In this document: in pieces, positions 7,051 to 13,715 of the stretch | Layout of the letters: each line of letters starts with the position of its first letter | Numbering within the stretch: position 1 is the first letter of the stretch | NCBI GenBank assembly: GCA_036389375.1 | Contig: DASVQA010000088.1 | Location: forward strand, 1-16,764 | Direction of reading: 5' to 3' | Length of the DNA: 16,764 nucleotides | Source: QHXQ01 sp036389375 | GTDB lineage: Bacteria > Acidobacteriota > Blastocatellia > Pyrinomonadales > Pyrinomonadaceae | The notes under the pieces: generated by a model | The model's input: only the letters and a program-made list of their open reading frames with translations | Told to the model about the DNA's origin: nothing | Database searches by the model: none | Made by a program: the position numbers and the translations under genes

Positions 7051-7284
7051 TCAAGAGACTGACGGGACACGCAGGATTGACTTCAACGCCCAATCACCGT
7101 GTTCGCAATTGCGCGTGCGCTTCTGCACACAAAGAATCTGCACTTCGTCGCCGACTGCGAAGCCGCTCGGCGCGGGCTGTGGGAAGGTCATCAGGTCGCC
7201 ATCGTTGGGCTGGAATTGCCAACAAGCTCCGCTCGGGTCGGTCTGAATCGTCCCCGTGACCTCAATATCATCGGTTTGGGCCAT
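7051..7284 (-). CDS. Small DUF5818-like beta-rich protein of unknown function
   Basis: This 77-residue protein starts with ATG at 7284 behind AGGAG (7298-7294) at a 9-nt distance, which makes the start convincing. The sequence reads VTGTIQTDPSGACWQFQPND, then a proline-rich turn, then SGFAVGDEVQILCVQ and finally CEHGDWALKSI. The order 'TGxI...GxCWxF...GDxMTF...FxVGDEVQI...C..G...L' resembles the DUF5818 family, small predicted OB-like beta barrels common in Acidobacteriota, whose role is unknown. There is no signal peptide or membrane helix. Three cysteines (in GACW, ILCVQ and NCEHG) could bind metal or form a disulfide, but that is speculation. It lies between sdhB and the carbamoyltransferase gene, all on the minus strand, with gaps of 176 and 165 nt. 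Confidence 0.65.
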   Translation of the reverse strand: MAQTDDIEVTGTIQTDPSGACWQFQPNDGDLMTFPQPAPSGFAVGDEVQILCVQKRTRNCEHGDWALKSILRVPSVS

Positions 7285-7323
7285 CGCCGTTTGCTCCTGA
7301 GTGTTTGTCAGTTGCTTCGTGAG

Positions 7324-7340
7324 GCTAACGGATCGTTAGC
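7324..7340. repeat. Perfect 7-3-7 inverted repeat upstream of the DUF5818-like gene
   Basis: GCTAACG-GAT-CGTTAGC forms a perfect 7-bp stem with a 3-nt loop, 25 nt upstream of the gene's ribosome-binding site on the minus strand. A consensus TTGACA (7376-7371, minus) lies farther upstream, but no clear -10 box follows it. The repeat could be an operator or a small leader hairpin. It lacks a T-tract, so it is a poor terminator for sdhB. I see nothing else recognisable in the 176-nt gap at 7285-7460. Confidence 0.45.
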
Positions 7341-7460
7341 GCGGGCAAGACATGTGAGCCGCGCGCGGGCTGTCAATAACAGAGCAGCAGCTTAAATAAC
7401 GCTAATTGATAAACAGCAATCAGCCAACCTGAAGAGACATTGTAAAACTTCCGTTACCTC

Positions 7461-8258
7461 TTAGCGTTTCAGCCAGCCGAACAGACCGTGAATGATGGTC
7501 TCGCGGTTCTCCTCATAAATAGCTTTGGTCAACGGAATTGACATGGGGCAGACGCGGACGCAGTTCTGAGCGTTGCCGCAGTTGGTGATGCCGTCTTCGC
7601 CCATGATGGCTTCGAGGCGGGCATCGCGGGTCATCTGCCCTGAGGGGTGCATGTTCATCAGGCGCACCTGCGCGATGGCCTGCGGGCCGATGTAGTTGTC
7701 GCCCTCATACTGCGGGCAGGCTTCGAGACAGCAGCCACAGGTCATGCAGCGCGAGTAAGCGTAACGCTCCGCCACCTGTTCGGGCGTCATGCGTGGCCCC
7801 GGCCCCAGATCGTAAGAGCCGTCGATCTCGATCCATGCGTGGACGCGCTTTAAGTGCTCGAACATCTGCGAGCGATCAACGGCGAGGTCGCGCACGGTCG
7901 GAAACTTCGACATCGGCTCAAGCGTGATCGGCTGCTCCAACTGATCTATGAGCGCCGAGCACGATTGACGCACGCGCCCGTTGATGACCATCGTGCAGAT
8001 GCCGCAGACCTGTTCCAGACAGTTCATGTCCCAGACGGGCGGCGTCGTGCGCGTGCCGTCTTTCGTGACCGGGTTTTTCCGAATCTCCATCAAGCAAGAG
8101 ATGATGTTGAGATTCGGGCGATAAGGGATGCGAAACTCTTCCCAGCGCGCGGGCGCGTCCGGGTTCTCGCGGCGCTTGATGCGCAGTTCGACAAACTCGG
8201 GCGACTTACGCCGCGCCTGCGCCTGACCCTGTGTGCGTGCGTCTGTGTGTGCGCTCAT
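7461..8258 (-). CDS. sdhB: Succinate dehydrogenase iron-sulfur subunit
   Basis: SdhB (265 residues) carries electrons from the flavin of SdhA to quinone at the membrane anchor. All three cluster motifs are present: [2Fe-2S] by Cys80, Cys85, Cys88 and Cys100 (CLEQVCGICTMV...SC), [4Fe-4S] by Cys171, Cys174, Cys177 with Cys181 (CMTCGCCLEACP), and [3Fe-4S] by Cys227, Cys233 and Cys237 (CGNAQNCVRVCP). The CMTCGCC arrangement is that of the Bacillus-type enzymes with a single-subunit cytochrome b anchor. A polar 20-residue N-terminal extension precedes the ferredoxin fold. The start ATG overlaps the sdhA stop as ATGA, which signals translational coupling. It is the last gene of the sdhCAB operon, and no classical terminator is visible after it. 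Confidence 0.97.
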   Translation of the reverse strand: MSAHTDARTQGQAQARRKSPEFVELRIKRRENPDAPARWEEFRIPYRPNLNIISCLMEIRKNPVTKDGTRTTPPVWDMNCLEQVCGICTMVINGRVRQSCSALIDQLEQPITLEPMSKFPTVRDLAVDRSQMFEHLKRVHAWIEIDGSYDLGPGPRMTPEQVAERYAYSRCMTCGCCLEACPQYEGDNYIGPQAIAQVRLMNMHPSGQMTRDARLEAIMGEDGITNCGNAQNCVRVCPMSIPLTKAIYEENRETIIHGLFGWLKR

Positions 8259-10276
8259 AGCTTGTCTGACTTACCCCCCGCGTCTTCGATTGACTTGCCC
8301 TGCTCGCGCCGCGTCGCCGCCTCATTGTGATTCACGTCGCGCACCTGTTCCTTGTCCTGCCCCCAGATGGCGGGGCCGGTCAGGTCGCGCGGCTTCTGCT
8401 CCCAGCCTTCGGGCTGGATCTGCGCCGCGCCGTCTTTGGCGGGCAGCGCCCCGCCTTGTGCGCCGGCCGCGGCCGCTTCGGTTTTCGCCGCCTTGCCCGC
8501 GCTGTAGTCACGCTTGCGCGGCTCGATGAGGCCGATGTCAACCGCTTCCCATGAGAAGACCGGCCCCTCGCCGGAGAACTCCGCGATGGTCGTCTTTAAG
8601 AACTGTTCGTCGTCGCGGTTGGGAAAGTCGGGCTTGTAATGTGCGCCGCGCGACTCGTTGCGATTGAGCGCCCCGAGCGTGATGACGCGCGCGAGTTGGA
8701 GCATGTTGTAGAGTTGGCGCGCGTGCGGGAGCGCGTGCGTGGCCCACATGTTCGAGTCGTTGATCGAGATGTGGTTGTAGCGATCAAGCAACTCCAACAG
8801 CTTGTCGTCGGTCGCCTGCAAACGGTCGTTGTAGCGCACGACCGTCACGTTGTCCGTCATCCACTTGCCCATCTCTTCATGTATGACGTACTGATTCTCG
8901 CTGCCGGTCTGCTTCAAGAGGCGCGCGTTGATCTCCTGCTGGCGCTGCAACTCCTGATCGTAGACGCGCGAGCCGTCCGCGCCGTTGCGCTGCAAGTTTT
9001 GCGCGTACTCGATGGCGGCCGGCGCGGCGACGAAGCCGCCGTAGACGCAACTGACGAGCGAGTTCGCGCCCAGCCGGTTCGCGCCGTGAATCGAATAGTC
9101 GCACTCGCCAGCGGCTAAGAGACCGGGAATGTTGGTGCGCTGATCGAAATCAACCCAGAGTCCGCCCATCGAATAATGCACGCCGGGGAAGATACGCATG
9201 GGCACATGACGCGGGTCGTCGCCGACGAACATCTCATAGATTTCGAGGATCGCGCCGAGCTTGCGGTCGAGCGTCTCCGCTGGAATGTGCGTGAGATCGA
9301 GATAGACCTGATTCTCGCCGCCGACGCCGTAACCGTCGAGACAGACCTGAAAGATTTCGCGCGTGGCAATGTCGCGCGGGACGAGATTGCCGTAAGCGGG
9401 ATACTTCTCTTCGAGAAAATACCAACGCTCGCTTTCAGGAATGGAACCGGGCCCGCGTTTGTCGCCCTGCGCTTTGGGCACCCAGACGCGCCCGCCCTCG
9501 CCGCGCGCCGATTCGGACATGAGCCGCAGCTTGTCTTCGCCGGGAATCGAGGTCGGGTGGACTTGGATAAACTCGCCGTTGGCGTAGCGCGCGCCCTGTT
9601 GATAGCAGGCCGAGACGGCGCTGCCCGTGCAGACCATCGAGTTTGTCGACTTGCCGAAGATGAGGCCGGGGCCGCCCGTGGCGATGATAACGGCGTCAGC
9701 GGGGAAGGCTTTCAACTCAAGGGTCGCGCGCTCCATTGCGACGAGACCGCGACAGACGCCGTGATCGTCGAGGATGAGCGACATCATCTCCCAGTGCTCA
9801 TACTTCTTGACCTTGCCGCCCGTCTCGTGCCGCCGCACCTGCTCGTCGAGTGCGTAGAGCAGTTGTTGCCCGGTCGAAGCGCCCGCAAAGGCCGTGCGAT
9901 GATGGAGCGTGCCGCCGAAGCGGCGAAAGTCGAGCAAGCCCTCTTTGGTGCGCGAGAAGGGCACGCCCATGCGGTCGAAGAGATAGATGATCGAAGGGGC
10001 CATCTCGCACATGGCTTTGACGGGCGGTTGATTGGCGAGAAAGTCGCCGCCGTAGACCGTGTCGTCGAAGTGCTTCCAGGGGCTGTCGCCCTCGCCCTTC
10101 GTGTTGACCGCGCCGTTGATGCCGCCTTGCGCGCAGACCGAGTGCGAGCGTTTGACGGGCACGACCGAGAAGAGGTCAACGCTGTGCCCCGCTTCCGCCA
10201 GTTTCATCGCGGCGGCAAGACCGGCGAGGCCGCCGCCGACGATTGCGAACTTCATCTCTTTGCCCGGTATTGCCAT
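8255..10276 (-). CDS. sdhA: Succinate dehydrogenase flavoprotein subunit with long C-terminal tail
   Basis: SdhA (673 residues) oxidises succinate to fumarate with covalently bound FAD. The FAD-binding start is KFAIVGGGLAGLAAA (Gly14-Gly16). The flavin-linking histidine is His45 in KRSHSVCAQGGINGAVN, a Bacillus-type signature. Further active-site elements are His240 (VHPTSIPGE), Arg258 (ESARGEGG), the proton-shuttle candidate Arg301 in LVPRDIATREI, His367 (VHYSMGG) and Arg401 (HGANRLGANSL). The start ATG at 10276 shares one base with the sdhC stop (TAATG) and has AGGAGG 12 nt upstream. The frame is open to 10447, but that extension overlaps the end of sdhC and has shadow-like composition. The family core ends near residue 587 (IGLIEPRK). 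Beyond it is an unusual tail of about 86 residues, rich in Ala, Gln, Lys and Gly. Confidence 0.97.
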   Translation of the reverse strand: MAIPGKEMKFAIVGGGLAGLAAAMKLAEAGHSVDLFSVVPVKRSHSVCAQGGINGAVNTKGEGDSPWKHFDDTVYGGDFLANQPPVKAMCEMAPSIIYLFDRMGVPFSRTKEGLLDFRRFGGTLHHRTAFAGASTGQQLLYALDEQVRRHETGGKVKKYEHWEMMSLILDDHGVCRGLVAMERATLELKAFPADAVIIATGGPGLIFGKSTNSMVCTGSAVSACYQQGARYANGEFIQVHPTSIPGEDKLRLMSESARGEGGRVWVPKAQGDKRGPGSIPESERWYFLEEKYPAYGNLVPRDIATREIFQVCLDGYGVGGENQVYLDLTHIPAETLDRKLGAILEIYEMFVGDDPRHVPMRIFPGVHYSMGGLWVDFDQRTNIPGLLAAGECDYSIHGANRLGANSLVSCVYGGFVAAPAAIEYAQNLQRNGADGSRVYDQELQRQQEINARLLKQTGSENQYVIHEEMGKWMTDNVTVVRYNDRLQATDDKLLELLDRYNHISINDSNMWATHALPHARQLYNMLQLARVITLGALNRNESRGAHYKPDFPNRDDEQFLKTTIAEFSGEGPVFSWEAVDIGLIEPRKRDYSAGKAAKTEAAAAGAQGGALPAKDGAAQIQPEGWEQKPRDLTGPAIWGQDKEQVRDVNHNEAATRREQGKSIEDAGGKSDKL

Positions 10277-10959
10277 TACTGAGTTGCGCCTCCTAATAGT
10301 CCCAGCAAGCCGCCCTGCATGACGAACGCCAACTCCGCGTTGATCCCGACCGCCAGCAGAAAGACGCCGAACGCGATGCACGCGTAGCCCAGCATGCGCT
10401 GCGCCCGCTCGCCGATGACGATGCCCCAGTCCACCATGAACAGCCACAGCCCGTTGGCGAAGTGCCAGACGGTCGCCGTGATCCCGATTATGTAAACGAT
10501 GAGGATCACGATGTTACGGAACTCGCCCGCGACGATGTCATAAGCGCGAAACGGATTGTCGGCCACGGACAGATTATTGAGACCCGGAATCAGCCCGAAG
10601 CGGAAGTTGAGCACGTGAAAGGTGATGAAGAAGAAGAGGACGATGCCGGTCAGGCGTTGGATCGTGTAGAACCAGTTGCGCGGGTACGGGTAGTGCAAGT
10701 TGTTCGGGCGCGCTTCCCACGTGATGACCAGCCCGTAGAGCGCGTGGTAGAGCAGCGGGATGAAGATGCCGCCGATCTCGACGAAGATGATATACGGGAT
10801 CGACTGCAACTCTTTCACGGCGTTGTTGAAATCCGCCGCGCCCGTGAGCGCCTTCGAGTTGGTGTAGAAATGCTCAAGGAGGAAGACGCCGAGCGGGATG
10901 ATGCCCGACAGTTGGTGGAGCTTCCTCAGCAGAAACGTGCGACTAAACCGGACAGCCAT
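10276..10959 (-). CDS. sdhC: Succinate dehydrogenase cytochrome b558 subunit
   Basis: SdhC (227 residues) is the membrane anchor that binds two b haems and reduces quinone, which is menaquinone in known relatives. Five hydrophobic helices are seen, at about 16-33, 56-80, 100-120, 147-176 and 189-215. Histidines fit the Bacillus subtilis SdhC pattern: His15, His30 (LLEHFYTNSKAL), His72 (LLYHALYG), His115 (ITFHVLNFRFG) and His166 (VWHFANGLW). The last four are the likely haem ligands. As in that family, one large cytochrome replaces separate SdhC and SdhD subunits. The start ATG at 10959 is chosen because a GGAGGAGGG run (10979-10971) lies just upstream and the protein then begins like its relatives. 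The frame is open to 11166, but that part would be Arg/Ala-rich and is probably leader. It is the first gene of sdhCAB. Confidence 0.94.
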   Translation of the reverse strand: MAVRFSRTFLLRKLHQLSGIIPLGVFLLEHFYTNSKALTGAADFNNAVKELQSIPYIIFVEIGGIFIPLLYHALYGLVITWEARPNNLHYPYPRNWFYTIQRLTGIVLFFFITFHVLNFRFGLIPGLNNLSVADNPFRAYDIVAGEFRNIVILIVYIIGITATVWHFANGLWLFMVDWGIVIGERAQRMLGYACIAFGVFLLAVGINAELAFVMQGGLLGLLGGATQ

Positions 10960-10983
10960 CTTAGGATTGTCCCTCCTCCGCCA

Positions 10984-11010
10984 GCGGCCGCCGAGCCACG
11001 CTGCGGCCGC
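10984..11010 (-). promoter_or_regulatory. Potential GC-rich hairpin in the sdh leader
   Basis: Two copies of the self-complementary octamer GCGGCCGC (10984-10991 and 11003-11010) are separated by 11 nt, just upstream of the sdhC ribosome-binding site. In the mRNA they can pair with each other into an 8-bp all-GC stem, or each can dimerise. This could affect sdhC translation or mRNA stability. In GC-rich DNA such octamers also arise by chance. Confidence 0.3.
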
Positions 11011-11080
11011 AGTTAAGGGCAGGTCTTTCGGGCGCATCGCGCCGCGCCGAACGCGAACAGCTTGAAGTGGAACGAGCCTG

Positions 11081-11108
11081 ATTATAAGGCGCGCCGCCGG
11101 AAAAGCAA
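11081..11108 (-). promoter_or_regulatory. Putative promoter of the sdhCAB operon
   Basis: A perfect TATAAT lies on the minus strand at 11086-11081, in AT-richer sequence inside a very GC-rich gap. A weak -35 candidate, TTGCTT (11108-11103), is 16 nt upstream. The transcript would begin near 11074 with a leader of about 115 nt before sdhC. The kinase promoter candidate has the same TTGCTT hexamer. This is the only good -10 box on this strand in the 315-nt gap between sdhC and lysR. Confidence 0.5.
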
Positions 11109-11192
11109 TCGCCCGCCAACCGGGGCCAAGCGACCGCGCGCCACTGCCTCTCGCTGCCCGTGTCAATCTCGCCCGATGCGCAACCTATGCCA

Positions 11193-11245
11193 GCCTAAGT
11201 TTAGGCGCACTAGCGCGCGCGCGTAAAATGAAAAAACTAGCGCGC
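11193..11245. promoter_or_regulatory. Putative LysR-type operator region: palindrome plus direct repeats
   Basis: The divergent sdhC/lysR gap (10960-11274) holds GCCTAA-GT-TTAGGC (11193-11206), an interrupted palindrome centred about 75 bp before the lysR start codon. That is close to where LysR-type regulators place their recognition site. Two copies of ACTAGCGCGC (11209-11218 and 11236-11245) follow, 27 bp apart, between the palindrome and the lysR -10 box. Such an arrangement fits autoregulation, possibly with control of sdh. It is inferred from position and symmetry. The rest of the gap shows the two promoters and the GC-rich leader, and no gene. Confidence 0.38.
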
Positions 11246-11261
11246 CGCGCGGCGGCAAACT

Positions 11262-11267
11262 TATAAT
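11262..11267 (+). promoter_or_regulatory. -10 box of the lysR-type gene, implying a leaderless transcript
   Basis: A perfect TATAAT (11262-11267) ends 7 nt before the GTG start codon at 11275. Transcription normally begins 6 to 8 nt after this box, so the mRNA would start at or next to the GTG. No ribosome-binding site fits in that gap. The -35 region has no consensus hexamer, which suits a promoter that needs an activator; an A-rich stretch (11224-11236) lies upstream. Confidence 0.5.
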
Positions 11268-11274
11268 CGCGTCC

Positions 11275-12189
11275 GTGCAGATCGAAACACTCAAAATCTT
11301 CTGCGACCTTGTGGACGCGCAAAGTTTCTCGCGCGCGGCCGAGGCCAACTACGTGACGCAATCAGCCGTCAGCCAGCAGGTGCGCGGGCTTGAGGCGAAG
11401 TTCAAACGTAAACTGTTAGAGCGCGTGCGCGGCCGCCACGAGGTGCGGCTGACGAAGGACGGCGAGGCGTTCTATCAGGAGAGCCGCAACGTCGTGGCCG
11501 CCTACATGCGTCTGGAAGAACGCATGCGGACGCTCACCGGCACGGTCAGCGGCACGGTACACGTGGCAACCGTCTACAGCATCGGGCTGCACGAGTTGCC
11601 GCCCGCGATTCGCCGCTTTATGGAACTCTACCCGGAAGCCAAGATCGATCTGGAATACAGCCGCACGACGAGCATCGTGCGCGACGTGTTGGCGGGCACG
11701 GTCGAGTTGGGCGTCGTCGCTTATCCGAAGAAGAAAAGCGGGCTGAAGGTCGTCGCGCTCAAAGGCGACCGGCTGGTGCTCATCTGCGCGCCGCAGCATG
11801 TGCTGGCGAAACAGAAGAAGGTGAGCGCAAGCGAACTGGACGGGCTGGACTTCGTCCTCTTCGAGCGCGATATTCCGACGCGGCAGGCGACCGACCGCAT
11901 CCTGCGCGCGCACGGCGTGGCGGTGCGCCGCGTTGCCGAGTTCGACAACATCGAGACCATTAAGCGCGCGGTCGAGGTCGGCTTCGGCGTCGCCATCGTG
12001 CCGCGCCCCAGCGTCCTTGACGAACAGCGCTCGGGCCAACTCGCCGTCGTCGCGCTCAGCGAGCCGGAATGGACGCGCTCCGTCGGCATCATCTACCGCA
12101 GCGACCGCACGCTCGGCTCGGCCGCGCGCAAGTTCATCCAACTGCTCACGGAGCAGACGGGGCACGAACCAAACGCCCGGCCAGCATGA
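11275..12189 (+). CDS. LysR-type transcriptional regulator (CysB-like subgroup)
   Basis: The 304-residue protein has the standard LysR layout. An N-terminal winged helix-turn-helix comes first (MQIETLKIFCDLVDAQSFSR, then AAEANYVTQSAVSQQVRGLE, about residues 1-62). A linker helix follows (about 63-90, VVAAYMRLEERMRTLTG), then a two-lobed periplasmic-binding-protein-like effector domain (about 93-295) with VHVATVYSIGLHELPP, LGVVAYPKK, LVLICAPQHVLA and GVAIVPRPSV. The GxVxVATVYSIGLHELP start of the effector domain resembles CysB/Cbl-type members. The ligand cannot be predicted. GTG at 11275 is the start because the protein then begins exactly like its family, although there is no ribosome-binding site. 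It is divergent from sdhCAB and is followed after 51 nt by an amidase gene on the same strand, so either could be a target besides its own promoter. Confidence 0.93.
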   Translation: MQIETLKIFCDLVDAQSFSRAAEANYVTQSAVSQQVRGLEAKFKRKLLERVRGRHEVRLTKDGEAFYQESRNVVAAYMRLEERMRTLTGTVSGTVHVATVYSIGLHELPPAIRRFMELYPEAKIDLEYSRTTSIVRDVLAGTVELGVVAYPKKKSGLKVVALKGDRLVLICAPQHVLAKQKKVSASELDGLDFVLFERDIPTRQATDRILRAHGVAVRRVAEFDNIETIKRAVEVGFGVAIVPRPSVLDEQRSGQLAVVALSEPEWTRSVGIIYRSDRTLGSAARKFIQLLTEQTGHEPNARPA

Positions 12190-12240
12190 CGACATTAGAG
12201 TGGGACAGGCCGCAGGTCGCAAAGTGGAAGTTACATTCTG

Positions 12241-13650
12241 TTGCATGAACTAACAGCACTCTCCGCCAGCCATCTGGTCAAACTCATGCGCGCGCGTGAG
12301 GTCTCGCCCGTCGAGGTCATGGCGGCGCACCTCAGCCGCGCCGACGAGTTGAATCCGCAGTTGAACGCCATCGTGACCTTTGCGCCGGATGCGCTTGAAC
12401 GCGCACGCGCGGCCGAGCAGGCGTTGCTGCGCGGCGGCGACCTGCCGGCGCTGTGCGGCTTGCCCCTGACGATCAAGGACACGATGGCGACGCGCGGTTT
12501 GCGGACGACGAGCGGATCGCGGCTGCGCGCCGACTGCGTGCCGGAGCGGGACGCGCCCGCTGTCGCGCGGCTGCGGCACGCGGGCGCGATCATCTTCGGC
12601 AAGACAAACGTGTGCGAGTTGGCGCTCGATTATTCGTCCGACAATCCCATCTTCGGGCGCACGAACAACCCGCACGATCTGGCGCGCACACCGGGCGGCT
12701 CAAGCGGCGGCGCGGCCGCGGCCATCAGCGCGTGTCTGTCGCCCGCCGATGTGGGGAGCGATCTGGCCGGTTCGATCCGCATCCCGGCCCACTTCTGCGG
12801 CATCACGGGGCTGCTGCCGACCATCGGGCGCGTGCCGAACACGGGCCACTTTCCACCGCCTGAAGGCCCCTTCGCCCTGCACGAAACCTTTGGCCCGATG
12901 GCGCGCACGGTTGCTGATTTAGAACTGCTCTACGCCGTGCTCGCCGATCTGCCGACACACATTTTAGCGCCGCCCGAACTGCACGATTATCGTGTCGCGT
13001 GGTACACAGACGACGGCCATGCGCCGGTGACGAGCGAGACGCGCGCGGCGGTTGAAGCGGCGGCGCGTGCGTTGGGGGCGGCGGGTCTCGTGCCGGTTGA
13101 GATATGCCCGCCGGGCGTCGGGCGTGCGGCCGCTTTGTGGCTTGAGTTGTTCGCGCGGGCTGTGCAGCGTCAGATGTGTGCGCTGCACGCCGGGCGCGAA
13201 GATTGGGCCGGCCCCTCCGCGCGCGCAAGCATCAGGCGCGGCGCGGACGCGCCGGCACAGACGCTCGACGATTACTTCGGCGCATGGTTTGAGCGCGACC
13301 AACTGCGCGCCGCTCTGCTCGCGTGGATGGAGACGACGCCGCTCCTTGTCGCGCCGGTCGGCGCTGTGCCCGCCTTCACGCACGCGGCGCGCAAGGTCAG
13401 CGTCGCGGGGCAGGAGTTGAGCCTGTGGCGCGCGTTCAGCTACGCGCAGGCGTTCAACGTGTTGGGGCTGCCGGCCGCAGTCGTGCCCGCCGGGCGCGCG
13501 GCGGAAGGTCTGCCCATCGGCGTGCAGATCGTCGGCCGGCCGCACAGGGAGCGCGAAGTGCTGGCGGCGGCGCGCATTGTCGAGACGGCCCTCGGCGGCT
13601 GGCAAGTGCCGCCCCTTGTGCTTTCAACGCGCGCAGAGAATCCGTTATAG
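12241..13650 (+). CDS. Amidase-signature family hydrolase
   Basis: The 469-residue enzyme has the complete Ser-cisSer-Lys triad of the amidase-signature superfamily: Lys79 in GLPLTIKDTMATRGLRTTSGS, cis-Ser154 in TPGGSSGGAAAAIS, and nucleophile Ser178 in GSDLAGSIRIPAHFCG. Ahead of them is the usual helical start with REVSPVEVMAAHL. The C-terminal part has LPAAVVPAGRAAEGLPIGVQIVGRPHRE, also typical. Members cleave amide bonds in small molecules, or act as GatA in tRNA-dependent amidation. No gatB or gatC is nearby, so a catabolic or detoxifying amidase is more likely, but the substrate is unknown. The TTG at 12241 is taken as start because the protein then begins MHELTALSASHLVKLM, as relatives do; GGAAG (12226-12230) is 10 nt upstream. 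It follows the LysR-type gene and may be co-transcribed with it. Confidence 0.92.
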   Translation: MHELTALSASHLVKLMRAREVSPVEVMAAHLSRADELNPQLNAIVTFAPDALERARAAEQALLRGGDLPALCGLPLTIKDTMATRGLRTTSGSRLRADCVPERDAPAVARLRHAGAIIFGKTNVCELALDYSSDNPIFGRTNNPHDLARTPGGSSGGAAAAISACLSPADVGSDLAGSIRIPAHFCGITGLLPTIGRVPNTGHFPPPEGPFALHETFGPMARTVADLELLYAVLADLPTHILAPPELHDYRVAWYTDDGHAPVTSETRAAVEAAARALGAAGLVPVEICPPGVGRAAALWLELFARAVQRQMCALHAGREDWAGPSARASIRRGADAPAQTLDDYFGAWFERDQLRAALLAWMETTPLLVAPVGAVPAFTHAARKVSVAGQELSLWRAFSYAQAFNVLGLPAAVVPAGRAAEGLPIGVQIVGRPHREREVLAAARIVETALGGWQVPPLVLSTRAENPL

Positions 13651-13715
13651 TTGCGCCACACAATCCGAGCGCGGCGGGTGCGCGCGGTGCTACAGCTTAC
13701 GGAGGCCCTAAACCC

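Noticed and set aside
10277..10447. N-terminal extension of sdhA giving 730 residues
   Set aside because: It lies wholly inside the end of sdhC and its Arg/Gly-rich sequence is unlike any SdhA. The start at 10276 restores the family N-terminus.
13323..13715. N-terminal extension of the slipin protein to 466 residues
   Set aside because: The extension overlaps the amidase gene and lacks sense. ATG at 13716 has a good ribosome-binding site and is followed directly by the membrane helix.
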